From the NCBI GenBank assembly GCA_965215345.1, contig CBDCDL010000002.1, positions 4,030,001-4,094,000 on the forward strand: DNA of 64,000 nt, given 5' to 3'. The notes beneath the pieces were generated by a model, which worked only from the letters and a program-made list of their open reading frames with translations, did not search any database and was not told where the DNA came from. Position 1 is the first letter of the stretch, and each line of letters starts with the position of its first letter. Positions 26,791-35,701 of the stretch are shown piece by piece. Position numbers and translations under genes: made by a program. This stretch comes from CATQHW01 sp965215345. Its GTDB lineage: Bacteria; Spirochaetota; Spirochaetia; SZUA-6; Bin103.

Positions 26791-27795
26791 GTGCACGTGC
26801 GCAAACGGATCCGGATCAGCAATACCGTTGCGATTCTGCTGGTCACCATCGCCATGGTGGCGGTCTTCGCCGTGGTCGGCGAGTCGTCCGGCAACAATTT
26901 CGTGTCGCTCGGCAACTTCAAGACGCTGTTGCGGAGCATGGTCATCTCCGGAGTGATCGCGCTCGGATTGACCCCGCTCATGATAGCCAGGGGCCTGGAT
27001 CTGTCGTTCGGCTCCAGCCTCTCGTTCAGCTCGGTCATCACCGCGCTGCTGTATACCAACATGGGCGTCAGTCTCTGGATCGCCCTGCTCGCCGCGGTGC
27101 TCGTGTGCGTTCTGGTCGGGATGCTGAACGGCGTTTTCATCGTGAAGCTCAAGCTCATCCCCTTGCTGTTTACCCTGGGGATGTTGTTCATCCTGAGATC
27201 GCTGGCGCTGTACGCCGCCACCATCGGGGAGGAAGGCGCCGTCGGACAGGGCTCGCAGGGATTCATGATCCTCATGATGAACGACGCGTTGTACGGCTTC
27301 TACACCGGTTCCTTTCTGCTGGTTCCCTTCATGTTCTGGGTGCTCGTCGTGCTGGTCGTCGTCTACTGGCTGACGATGGACTACACCAGGCTGGGAGCCT
27401 GGATAAAGGCGATCGGCGGCAATCCGGAAATCGCCGCCATCTTCGGTATCAGGACCGACCGCATCCTGATGCTGCTCTACGCCTCGGCAGGGCTCCTGAC
27501 CGGTATCGCTACCATCATGATGGTCGCGGCTTCCGGGGTCGGATCTCCGTTCTTCGGCGACACGATGCCGCTCCGAACGCTGTCTGCGGTTCTGATCGGA
27601 GGGGTAGCCCTCACCGGAGGCAGCGGCAACGTGTTCGGCACGGTGCTGGGTACGGTCGCCATCACCGTGCTCTACAACGGGCTTGCCACCATGAATGTCG
27701 GCTCGAACTACATCCTGGTCATCCAGGGTCTCATGTTGATCGTCATCGTCGCCGCGTATGCCTGGCGTGACCGAAGGCAGGTTGCAGGTGACTGA
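26791..27795 (+). CDS. RbsC-type sugar ABC transporter permease 1
   Basis: A 334-residue membrane protein with 8-10 hydrophobic segments. The segment LGLTPLMIARGLDLSFGS (around residue 60) is the RbsC-family GLTxxxxxGxxDLSVG motif, and LIGGVALTGGSGNVFGTVLG the C-terminal conserved loop. The frame is open from 26701; I chose GTG 26791 because the hydrophobic core begins soon after (RISNTVAILLVTIAM), but TTG 26785 is also possible and no strong Shine-Dalgarno is seen. It overlaps the next permease gene by eight bases. It forms a heterodimeric channel with that protein. Confidence 0.82.
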   Translation: MHVRKRIRISNTVAILLVTIAMVAVFAVVGESSGNNFVSLGNFKTLLRSMVISGVIALGLTPLMIARGLDLSFGSSLSFSSVITALLYTNMGVSLWIALLAAVLVCVLVGMLNGVFIVKLKLIPLLFTLGMLFILRSLALYAATIGEEGAVGQGSQGFMILMMNDALYGFYTGSFLLVPFMFWVLVVLVVVYWLTMDYTRLGAWIKAIGGNPEIAAIFGIRTDRILMLLYASAGLLTGIATIMMVAASGVGSPFFGDTMPLRTLSAVLIGGVALTGGSGNVFGTVLGTVAITVLYNGLATMNVGSNYILVIQGLMLIVIVAAYAWRDRRQVAGD

Positions 27796-28804
27796 CCCAT
27801 CCGCGTCTGCGATCGGGCCGACAGCGCGCAGCGCATCGCGCCTGTTGAATGCGAAGTCCGTACTACCGGTTCTGACCCTGTTCTACGTCGTGATGATCGC
27901 TGCCTTCTCGCTGGGCAACCCCATCTTCATCAGCGTGGAGAACATCGGCAGCATCATTCTCAACCTCGGCATTCCAGGGATCGTGGCCATCGGCCTGACC
28001 TTTGTCGTGCTGACTGGTCACGTCGACCTCTCGGTCGGGTCGATATTCGCGTTCTCCGCCTACATCGCCGGGATCCTGATCCAGGAGGGAAGCGGCGTAC
28101 CGATCCCGGTGGGAATAGCCATGGGAGTCCTGACCGGTGCTGCGGTGGGCGCGCTCAACGGCTTCGTGGTGACGGTGCTCGGCGTCAACTCGATCATCAC
28201 GACACTCGGCACCATGGCGATCTTCAGAGGCCTGGCTCAGATCCTCGGCAGCAACACCTATCTCACCAGAATCGAGAATGAAGCGTTGCTGTTCCTGGGG
28301 CGCGGCTACCTCTTCGACTACATCCCGGTGACGTTCGCGTACATGGTTGCGCTCCTCGTGATCTGCTCGCTGGTGCTGGGCTTCACCAGGTATGGAAGGC
28401 ACGTGTACGCCACCGGCGCCAGTGAGATGGTCGCCACGTTGTATGGCGTGGCGACCAGGAAGATACGGTTCTCCACCTTCGTCATCTCCGGGTCGTTCTC
28501 TGCGATTGGCGGAGTTCTGCTCATGTCACAGCTTGCGCGGGCGTCCTACACCGCCGGTGAGGACCTGACCTTCAAGGCGCTCACGGTGGTGATCCTGGGA
28601 GGTATCTCTCTCTCCGGCGGGCGCGGAGCGATGATCGGGGTGCTGGTCGCTATCTTCATCGTCGGGTCCATAGCGAACGGGCTGGCGGTCGTGCATGTCC
28701 CGATCAACGCCAGGGACGCATTCACAGGACTGGTTCTGATCGGGGCGATCGTCTTCGACTCCATCAGAAACAGGAATCTTGCGGAGGCCCGGCATGGCGC
28801 ATGA
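27788..28804 (+). CDS. RbsC-type sugar ABC transporter permease 2
   Basis: A 338-residue permease with the family motif GLTFVVLTGHVDLSVGSIFA and the conserved loop VVILGGISLSGGRGAMIGVL. GTG 27788 (VTDPSASAIG) overlaps the end of permease 1 by eight bases; an earlier start at 27758 would overlap by 38. It ends 11 bases inside the ATPase gene. Two different permeases in one operon indicate a heterodimeric channel, whereas many CUT2 importers use one homodimeric permease. Confidence 0.85.
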   Translation: MTDPSASAIGPTARSASRLLNAKSVLPVLTLFYVVMIAAFSLGNPIFISVENIGSIILNLGIPGIVAIGLTFVVLTGHVDLSVGSIFAFSAYIAGILIQEGSGVPIPVGIAMGVLTGAAVGALNGFVVTVLGVNSIITTLGTMAIFRGLAQILGSNTYLTRIENEALLFLGRGYLFDYIPVTFAYMVALLVICSLVLGFTRYGRHVYATGASEMVATLYGVATRKIRFSTFVISGSFSAIGGVLLMSQLARASYTAGEDLTFKALTVVILGGISLSGGRGAMIGVLVAIFIVGSIANGLAVVHVPINARDAFTGLVLIGAIVFDSIRNRNLAEARHGA

Positions 28805-29576
28805 GCAGGACTCGAAGGCGAACGGCGACGCCATTCTGGAAGTGCGCAATATCAGCAAGAGCTTTGGCGGCGTCAAGGCGGTCGACGACGTGGACGTGAC
28901 ACTCCACAGGAACGAGATCATGGCAGTCGTCGGCGACAATGGCGCCGGTAAATCGACCCTCATCAAGATGATTTCGGGCGTCTACAGCAGAGACAGCGGC
29001 ACGATTCACGTGAACGGTGAGCTCGCTCACATCGAGAGCCCGATGGACGCGAAGAACTACGGGATCGAGACGGTGTACCAGACCGAGAGCCTGATCAAGA
29101 TTCTGGATGCGCCGGCGAACATCTTCCTGGGCAGGGAGAAGCTGAGGGACGGCATCCTGGGCCGCCTCTTCAAGGTCCTGGACTTCGACTTCATGAAGAG
29201 AGAGACAGAGCAGCTCCTCGAGCGATTCGGCGTCACGCTGATGGACATCAAGGGCGACACCCGCGACCTCTCCGGCGGACAGGCACAGACCGTGGCGATC
29301 GGGAGGGCCGTCTACTGGGGAGGGAAGATCCTCATCCTCGACGAGCCTACCAACAATCTCGGCGTCGTGCAGGAGAGGAGGGCGCTGGATCTCGTCCGCA
29401 GGTTGAGAGACGACTTCGACATGACCATCATCCTGATCAGCCACAATCTCAAGCACGTCATAGAACTGGTGGATCGGATCGTCGTGCTGAGAAACGGCAG
29501 GAAGATGAGGGAGCTGGTGAAGGACGAGACCGACATGAACGAGATCGTCTCCCTGATTACCGGCGTGAGCGAGTGA
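28794..29576 (+). CDS. Single-domain ATP-binding protein of the CUT2-like importer
   Basis: A 260-residue ABC ATPase with GDNGAGKSTLIK (Walker A), DLSGGQAQTVAIGRAV (signature), KILILDEPTNNLG (Walker B) and ISHNLKHV (H-loop). ATG 28794 is preceded by GGAGG at six bases and overlaps the permease stop. Canonical CUT2 importers carry a double-length RbsA-type ATPase of about 500 residues; this is a half-size FrcA-like form, expected to act as a homodimer. The operon ends 71 bases before a converging permease gene. Confidence 0.88.
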   Translation: MAHEQDSKANGDAILEVRNISKSFGGVKAVDDVDVTLHRNEIMAVVGDNGAGKSTLIKMISGVYSRDSGTIHVNGELAHIESPMDAKNYGIETVYQTESLIKILDAPANIFLGREKLRDGILGRLFKVLDFDFMKRETEQLLERFGVTLMDIKGDTRDLSGGQAQTVAIGRAVYWGGKILILDEPTNNLGVVQERRALDLVRRLRDDFDMTIILISHNLKHVIELVDRIVVLRNGRKMRELVKDETDMNEIVSLITGVSE

Positions 29577-29647
29577 ACTTCGGAGCGCTCCACGGCGACG
29601 CACGAAGGCCGGTCGTCGGCAGACCACCTGCGGTGAGCGCGCCGGGT

Positions 29648-30535
29648 TCAGTCCTTGAGCGATCCGATCAGCAACCCCTTGGTGAAGTATTTCTGCAGAA
29701 ACGGGTACACGCACAGGATGGGCGCGATGGTGATGATGAGCGCGGCCGCCTTCATCGTCCGGGAGCTCACGTTCCTGAACACCTGCAGCGCCGACGTGTT
29801 CTGCAAGTCGGCCAGGTCGATCAGAATGAGGATCCGCCGCAGAAACAGTTGGATCGGCTGCTTGTCCTGATCGCGCAACAGGATGAGCGCCCAGAAGTAG
29901 TCGTTCCAGTGGCCCACGAGCGAAAACAGGGCGAAGGTCGCCAGCAGCGGCGTGGAGAGCGGCAGTACGATGCGGAACAGGACCTGGAAATGACCGGCGC
30001 CGTCGACGTGCGCCGACTCCTGCAGCGCCGCGGGAACGGTACGGAAGAACGTGCGGAATATGATCACGTTCCAGGCCGCTATGGCGTTCGGAAGCACCAG
30101 CGCCCAGATCGTGTCCACCAGACCCAGGCGGAGCACCACCAGGTAATACGGCACCAGACCACCGGAAAAGAACAGCGTAGCCACGAGCAGGAACATGACC
30201 ACGTTTCGGCCCCGGAAGTCCGGAAAGGTGAGCGGATAGGCCATCAGCGCCGTGCACCCCAACATGATCATGGTGCCGACCACCGCGTACCGCACCGTGT
30301 TGTAGTAATACCGCAGGATCGTGGCGTCGCCGAGCAGCGCTCCATAAGCGTCCAGGCTGAAACCCACCGGCAGCAGATCGACACGCTGCCACCCCAGCCG
30401 CGCGGCGTCGCTGACCGAGAACGCAAGCTGGTTGAGCAGCGGGTACAGGAACGAGGCGCTGACCAGGACCAGAATCAGATGGATCAGAATGTCTGCCGGA
30501 AAGAATCGGGGGCGGACCATCGGTCCCGTTCTCAT
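29648..30535 (-). CDS. Orphan LplC-type carbohydrate permease
   Basis: A 295-residue CUT1 permease: EAA loop QESAHVDGAGHFQVLFRIVL, C-terminus KYFTKGLLIGSLKD, and six hydrophobic segments. It is clearly paralogous to the LplC protein at 31,662 (shared DAYGALLGDATILRYYYNTV versus TDAYRLLLSDGRILRYYLNT). It points away from the LplB/LplC/binding-protein operon and has no own LplB or binding protein, so it may serve as an alternative subunit or be left over from a duplication. ATG 30533-30535 was used; ATG at 30518-30520 is an alternative. Confidence 0.82.
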   Translation of the reverse strand: MRTGPMVRPRFFPADILIHLILVLVSASFLYPLLNQLAFSVSDAARLGWQRVDLLPVGFSLDAYGALLGDATILRYYYNTVRYAVVGTMIMLGCTALMAYPLTFPDFRGRNVVMFLLVATLFFSGGLVPYYLVVLRLGLVDTIWALVLPNAIAAWNVIIFRTFFRTVPAALQESAHVDGAGHFQVLFRIVLPLSTPLLATFALFSLVGHWNDYFWALILLRDQDKQPIQLFLRRILILIDLADLQNTSALQVFRNVSSRTMKAAALIITIAPILCVYPFLQKYFTKGLLIGSLKD

Positions 30536-30665
30536 ACGGATTTGCTCGTTCCGTCAACCCATCGCAATCGGCGCATCGGCGCAACCCGGTGCGCGGTTGG
30601 TGGCCGGCTCCCCGTGACTTGACGGCGAAGGAGGAGCCTGCCAAGCTGTCGATCAGGATTGGTTG

Positions 30666-31643
30666 GTGTCTGCCCCGGGTATCGAAAGCTCCATCGCCAG
30701 AATCGATGCACTGGGCACCAGGTCACGCGAACGCGGTTCCTGGCTGCGGTACATCCGCAGCAACCCCGCTCTGTACGTGATGCTCATCCCCGGACTGCTG
30801 AATCTGCTCTTGTTCAAGTACCTGCCGATGTGGGGCGTCGTCATCGGGTTCCAGCAGTTCCATCCGGCCCTCGGCGTATTCGGCAGCAAGTGGGTGGGGT
30901 TCAAGCACTACGTCGACTTCATCAACGACCCCTACTTCTTCCGGCTGATCCGCAACACCCTGCTGCTCGGTCTGTATACCCTCGTGTTCGCGTTTCCGGC
31001 GCCGATCGTGCTGGCGCTGCTGCTCAACGAGGTGCGCAGCATCCGCTTCAAGCGGGTCACGCAGACCATCTCCTACATGCCGTACTTCATCTCGACGGTG
31101 GTCGTGATCGGTCTGCTGCGCGACGTCACCAGCCCCACGGACGGCATCGTCAACGCCGCGATCGCGTTCTTCGGGGGGGAGAAGATACCCTTCTTCATGC
31201 GCCCGGAGTGGTTTCGTTCGCTCTACATCCTTTCCGGCATATGGACGCAGATCGGATTCTCGTCGATCATCTATCTCGCTGCCATATCGAACATCAACCC
31301 GGAGCTGTACGAATCGGCGGTGATGGACGGCGCCAAACGCTTCTCGCAGATGTGGCACATCACGCTCCCGTCCATTCTGCCCGTCGTCGTGATCCTGTTC
31401 ATCCTTTCCGTCGGCGGCATCCTGGCCAGCGACTTTCAGAAGATTCTGTTGATGTACAGCCCCTTCATCTACGAGACCGCGGACGTCATATCGACCTACA
31501 TCTACCGCGTGGGGATAGAGAGCGAAGGCTCCAACTTCAGCTACGCGACGGCGGTAGGCGTGTTCACCGCGGTCATCTCGCTCATCTTCCTGATCATCAC
31601 CAATCGCGTCGCCAGGGCGCTCAGCGAGACGTCGCTGTGGTGA
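30666..31643 (+). CDS. Carbohydrate ABC transporter permease, LplB type
   Basis: A 325-residue permease with LLLFKYLPMWGVVIGFQQF near the N-terminus, the EAA loop YESAVMDGAKRFSQMWHITL, and the C-terminal ARALSETSLW typical of LplB proteins. GTG 30666 is preferred to TTG 30663; AGGA lies eight bases upstream. It is the first gene of a rightward operon, followed after 18 bases by LplC and then the binding protein. An ATPase is again missing, consistent with a shared MsmX-like energiser. Confidence 0.88.
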   Translation: MSAPGIESSIARIDALGTRSRERGSWLRYIRSNPALYVMLIPGLLNLLLFKYLPMWGVVIGFQQFHPALGVFGSKWVGFKHYVDFINDPYFFRLIRNTLLLGLYTLVFAFPAPIVLALLLNEVRSIRFKRVTQTISYMPYFISTVVVIGLLRDVTSPTDGIVNAAIAFFGGEKIPFFMRPEWFRSLYILSGIWTQIGFSSIIYLAAISNINPELYESAVMDGAKRFSQMWHITLPSILPVVVILFILSVGGILASDFQKILLMYSPFIYETADVISTYIYRVGIESEGSNFSYATAVGVFTAVISLIFLIITNRVARALSETSLW

Positions 31644-31661
31644 TCGCGGGCCGGAGGACGC

Positions 31662-32537
31662 ATGTGGATTGAGCGGCGGACGGGTTCGTTCGACATCGCC
31701 AACTACGCCCTGCTGGCCGTGATGAGCGCCGCGTTTCTCTACCCGGTGGTGATGACGCTGGCGCTCTCCATCAGCGATGCCGACCAGCTCGGCCACGCCA
31801 GCATCGGCGTCTGGCCGGTCGGATTCTCCACCGACGCATACCGTCTCCTGCTGTCGGACGGACGTATCCTGCGCTACTATCTGAACACGATCAACTACGC
31901 CTTCACCGGCACCGTGATCATGCTCGTGAGCACGTCGCTGATGGCGTACCCACTCACGTTCAGACGTTTCGTCGGCGGTAAACTGGTGGCCATCCTGCTG
32001 ATCGTTTCGCTGTTCTTCTCCGGCGGACTGGTCCCCTTCTACCTGGTCGTGCTGCGGCTGCGGCTGGTCGACACGATGTGGGCACTGGTCCTGCCCAACG
32101 CCATTTCGGCGTTCAACGTGATGATTTTTCGCACGTTCTTCGCCAACATACCGGAGTCGCTGCGCGAGTCGGCGAGCATCGACGGGGCGGGGCACTTCAC
32201 CGTCGTGTGGCGGATCATCGCTCCGCTGTCGAAGCCGCTGCTGGTGACGTTCGCGCTGTACACCGCGGTGGCGTTCTGGAACGACTTCTTCCAGGCGCTG
32301 ATCTTCCTGCGCGATCAGGACAAGCAGCCGATCCAGCTTTTCCTGCGGCGGATCCTTGTGCTGCTCGACTTTCGTGACGTGGAGAACAGCAGCATCCTGC
32401 AGGTGGTGCACAACATCAGCTCGCGGACCGTCAAGGGGGCGGCCGTCATCATCACGATCACCCCGATCCTCTGCGTGTATCCGTTTCTGCAGAAGCACTT
32501 CACGAAGGGGATGATGATCGGGGCGATCAAGGCGTGA
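31662..32537 (+). CDS. Carbohydrate ABC transporter permease, LplC type
   Basis: A 291-residue permease with EAA loop RESASIDGAGHFTVVWRIIA and C-terminus KHFTKGMMIGAIKA. ATG 31662 has GGAGG five bases upstream. It pairs with the LplB protein encoded just before it. The strong similarity to the reverse-strand permease at 29,648 suggests a common recent ancestor. Confidence 0.9.
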   Translation: MWIERRTGSFDIANYALLAVMSAAFLYPVVMTLALSISDADQLGHASIGVWPVGFSTDAYRLLLSDGRILRYYLNTINYAFTGTVIMLVSTSLMAYPLTFRRFVGGKLVAILLIVSLFFSGGLVPFYLVVLRLRLVDTMWALVLPNAISAFNVMIFRTFFANIPESLRESASIDGAGHFTVVWRIIAPLSKPLLVTFALYTAVAFWNDFFQALIFLRDQDKQPIQLFLRRILVLLDFRDVENSSILQVVHNISSRTVKGAAVIITITPILCVYPFLQKHFTKGMMIGAIKA

Positions 32538-32587
32538 AAGCATGGGACGCCGTTGGCGTCATGCCAAACAATCACGAGGAGGACACA

Positions 32588-34240
32588 ATGTCCAATCATG
32601 TGGGATCGAAGGGGCTGCGGCTCTCGGCGGCGTTGATCGCCGGGCTCCTTCTTTCGTCCGGAGCCCTGTTCGCTACCGGTACGGAGGAGGCGGCAGGCGC
32701 CGATCCGGCCACCGGAGCGGCGCTGCCGTGGACGGGGGAAGAGGTCGTGTACAGCGGCTTCGGAGCGGACCTGGGGATCCAGGAAGACCCGGAGGCGGCG
32801 GTGGTGCAGGCGTACCGGGCGACTACCGGCAACGTTCGGATCGAGTGGGATACGGTTCCCTGGAACGACTACGACACGAAGCTCAACCTGTACCTGCAAT
32901 CCGGGGACATGCCGGATATCGTGTGGGCGCGGGACTCGGTGCCCAAGGCCAACACCTACGGGCCACTGGGGATTCTCCTGAATTGGGACGCGTACCAGGA
33001 GTACATGCCCAACATGCGCAAGTGGGTTGCGAAGTTTCCGCACCTCGACAACGTGCTGACCGACACCGGCGAGCGCTACGCGATCAACGACGTCACGACG
33101 GCCGAGTACATCGGCGAGGGTTTCTTCTACAACGCGGAGATATTGGCGCGGGCCGGCATCGACGGACCGCCCGAGACCATGCAGGAATGGCTCGCTCAGA
33201 TGAAGCAGATCAAGGAGCGGCTGCCGGATGTGGATGCGTTCCTCTCCCAGTGGGGGCTGGGCTATTATCTGCAGGCGTTCGGCCGGTTGATGGACGCCAA
33301 GATCGGCGGAGTCGAGTACGATCGGGAACTCGGCAAGTGGGTGTACGGTCCTACCCACGATCCAAACTACCGCAAGCTTATCCAGTTCATGCACGAAGCT
33401 TACGCCGCCGGCGCGTTCAACCCGGACGCGCTGGTCGAATCGATCACGTCCGACCGCGTCCGCGAGTTGCAGGAAGCGGGCAACTACGCGTTCACCTACA
33501 TCTACTACAGCCAGACCACCGGCCTGTGGAATTACGAGGCCGGCAAGCGGCCGCCCTCGGGATTTCAGGGAATGAAACCGCCGAGCTTCGAGGGTGAGAC
33601 CAACTACTGGATCACCGTGGGCCACGACAACATTCCCTACTGGGGGTACATGGCGAACTCGCAGGTGAAGAACCCCGAGCTGCTGGCCGCCTACATCGAC
33701 AACGTCATGTCCGAAGAGACCTACGAGCTGTTCGAGTGGGGGATCGAGGGACTGACATACCGCCGGACTGACGGCGGGTACGAGTACCTGCCCGAATACG
33801 CCAACGATGCGGCGGCGTTGCGGGCGCTGGGAGTGGGCAACTTTCACGATCCGCGGTACATCCACTACAACGACCATGCGCTGATCTGGTTCGGCAAGTA
33901 CTTCACCAAGCCGGACGACGTGGGCCGCGCTGCGGTGGCCGCCGACATCAAGCGCCTGCAGAACGGTGAGATGAATCCGATCGTGAGTTGGCCACGGCCG
34001 CTGATGACCGCTGAGCAGAACGACGAGATCAGCAAGATCATGACGCCGGTCAACACCTACGTCGAGGAACAGCGGATCAAGTTCATCACCGGTGATCGCG
34101 ACATGGCGGAGTGGGATGACTTTGTAGCTGAAGTGATCGCTCTGGGCGACATCGACGTGGTGCTGGACCACTATGCCAGTGGCAAGCAGTTCAGCCTTGG
34201 AGAGCGGCGCTACCCGACGTTGCCTCCTGATCTGCGCTGA
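32588..34240 (+). CDS. Extracellular solute-binding protein (LplA type)
   Basis: A 550-residue secreted binding protein. The signal peptide LSAALIAGLLLSSGALFA is followed by TGTEEAAGADPATG, an acidic spacer of spirochaete style. The mature part contains SGDMPDIVWARDS and PLGILLNWDAYQEYMPNM, typical of the LplA/YtcQ family. The frame opens at 32534, but ATG 32588 with GAGGAGG at seven bases is clearly the start. It is the third gene of the operon with LplB and LplC, an order (permeases first, binding protein last) opposite to that of the 0-7 kb operon. The ligand is unknown, probably an oligosaccharide. Confidence 0.88.
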   Translation: MSNHVGSKGLRLSAALIAGLLLSSGALFATGTEEAAGADPATGAALPWTGEEVVYSGFGADLGIQEDPEAAVVQAYRATTGNVRIEWDTVPWNDYDTKLNLYLQSGDMPDIVWARDSVPKANTYGPLGILLNWDAYQEYMPNMRKWVAKFPHLDNVLTDTGERYAINDVTTAEYIGEGFFYNAEILARAGIDGPPETMQEWLAQMKQIKERLPDVDAFLSQWGLGYYLQAFGRLMDAKIGGVEYDRELGKWVYGPTHDPNYRKLIQFMHEAYAAGAFNPDALVESITSDRVRELQEAGNYAFTYIYYSQTTGLWNYEAGKRPPSGFQGMKPPSFEGETNYWITVGHDNIPYWGYMANSQVKNPELLAAYIDNVMSEETYELFEWGIEGLTYRRTDGGYEYLPEYANDAAALRALGVGNFHDPRYIHYNDHALIWFGKYFTKPDDVGRAAVAADIKRLQNGEMNPIVSWPRPLMTAEQNDEISKIMTPVNTYVEEQRIKFITGDRDMAEWDDFVAEVIALGDIDVVLDHYASGKQFSLGERRYPTLPPDLR

Positions 34241-34268
34241 CCTATTCGAGCGGCGTCCGAGTGGCGTC

Positions 34269-34322
34269 GCGCGCGCCGGCCCCGGGCGGTGGAGCCTTGG
34301 CTCCGCGCCTGGGGCCGCGCGC
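34269..34322. terminator. Long GC hairpin between convergent genes
   Basis: GGCCCCGGGCG and CGCCTGGGGCC (one mismatch), an inner GGAGCC/GGCTCC with a TT loop, and outer GCGCGC arms make a stem of over 20 bp between the binding-protein stop (34,240) and the end of the reverse PhyH gene (34,338). It is placed to stop transcription from both sides. Confidence 0.6.
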
Positions 34323-34337
34323 CCCCTTCTCCTGGCG

Positions 34338-35381
34338 CTACGCGATCGTCGACGCCTCGGCCAGAATGCGCTCGGCTCTCTGCGCCTGCTCCGATTCGGG
34401 GTGCATGGTCACGATCCGCTGCAGGTGCAGCCGTGCCAGCGGGTCGCCTTCGCGTGCCTGCTCGACTGCCTCGGCGAAGCCTTTCTCCTGGAAGCTGGTG
34501 TCCTTGTCGATCACCTCGAACTCGTACTCGTGCCAGTAGTAGCGCAGGTCTTCGGAGCCGCTCCAGGCCGCGTAGACCTGATCCCACGACAGCGGACGGT
34601 GGCCGGACAGGTGGGGCTCGAGCATGTGGTCGGTCACCGGGGAGCCCATGCGCTGGTAGCGGTTGTCCAGCGATACGCGCAACCGGTCGGCTGTCACGTT
34701 CGGCAGGGCGCCGTGGATGGTCAGGGCGTGGAAGAACAGCACGTCCCCGAGCTGGTAGTCGGTGGAGACCCAGCCGTCCGGGTGCTCCTCCGGGTCGATG
34801 CTGAGGCTGCCGGCGCCGAGCGAGAAATGGTGATCGACCACCCGTCCGATGCGATGCGAGCCCGGCAGCACGGCCAGGCCGCCCAGGTCGCGCGGGCAGT
34901 CGCCGACCGGATGCCAGCACGAATACACGTCCATGCTGCTCTGGAAGTGGACGAAGTCCTGGTGGATGGGCGTGGTGTGCTCCGTGAACTGCGGGAACCA
35001 GATGCGTGCGATCTTGTGCGGGAACGCGAACACGGGTCCGTCGATGACGTTACCCAGCACGTCCAGGACCTCCGGCCAGTGCCCGGCGCGGTGGAAGCTC
35101 TCCAGCCGGTAGACTTGGTGGTAGACGGCCGCGTAGTCGAGGTCGCCTTCCGTGCAGCGCCTGTCCGGGTCGGCGATGCCGTCCATCGGATCGGTGCCGG
35201 GCACCAGCCACCCGTTGGCGCCGATGACCTCCAGCACGTCGCGGCGCAGCGCCGTCAGCCGTCCGCGGTCGAGGAGGCCGCGGAAGAACAGGTAACCTTC
35301 GTCGTCCATGCGCCGCCGCAGCTCGCCTGCGTCGGCCAGCGCGTCGTTGGAGACACGAAACTCGCCAAAGCTCTCGATCAT
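34338..35381 (-). CDS. Phytanoyl-CoA dioxygenase (PhyH) family protein
   Basis: A 347-residue Fe(II)/2-oxoglutarate-dependent oxygenase. The iron-binding triad is visible as HQD in TTPIHQDFVHFQ and the distal His in FFHALTIHGALPN; the Arg in DRLRVSLDNRY binds 2-oxoglutarate. The substrate is unknown; PhyH proteins hydroxylate many small molecules. The C-terminal 60 residues (EKGFAEAVEQAREGDPLARL) are an extra helical tail. ATG 35379-35381 is used. It lies between the sugar operon and an IS110 element, and is one of several PhyH paralogues in the window, none of them close in sequence except the tandem pair at 43.7-45.3 kb. Confidence 0.85.
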   Translation of the reverse strand: MIESFGEFRVSNDALADAGELRRRMDDEGYLFFRGLLDRGRLTALRRDVLEVIGANGWLVPGTDPMDGIADPDRRCTEGDLDYAAVYHQVYRLESFHRAGHWPEVLDVLGNVIDGPVFAFPHKIARIWFPQFTEHTTPIHQDFVHFQSSMDVYSCWHPVGDCPRDLGGLAVLPGSHRIGRVVDHHFSLGAGSLSIDPEEHPDGWVSTDYQLGDVLFFHALTIHGALPNVTADRLRVSLDNRYQRMGSPVTDHMLEPHLSGHRPLSWDQVYAAWSGSEDLRYYWHEYEFEVIDKDTSFQEKGFAEAVEQAREGDPLARLHLQRIVTMHPESEQAQRAERILAEASTIA

Positions 35382-35398
35382 GGAACCGATTATGCCAC

Positions 35399-35692
35399 GA
35401 CTGGCGCCCGGAGCCGAAGGGGCTCCACGCGGACTGCTACGCCCGCTTGCAGGACCTCGTGGCCATGGCAGCCGAGCTGGACCGTCTCTCCATCCCGACC
35501 CGATATCCGAACGGCTTGCCTGACATCCTGCCCGACCAGGCGTACTTCGAGCGTGATGCGGAACGCGCGATCGGCATCGCGGAGCGGCTGATCGGTCGCA
35601 TGGAACCGCTCCTCGGTCAGGCCAGCCCGCCGCTCCCTGGAGATTCGACGGAACCGTCCGGCGCAGCGCCCGCGGACGGCGGACCTCCTTAG
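35399..35692 (+). pseudogene. C-terminal remnant of a HEPN-domain protein
   Basis: The frame encodes LHADCYARLQDLVAMAAELDRLSIPTRYPNGLP, then YFERDAERAIGIAERLIGRM, a match to the end of small HEPN proteins (LDRxYIPTRYPN...) that usually pair with nucleotidyltransferases. No start codon precedes it: the sequence to the left is the PhyH gene in the opposite direction. The N-terminal half, and any partner, are lost. The IS110 gene ends ten bases to the right. Confidence 0.55.
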
Positions 35693-35701
35693 AAACAATA
35701 G

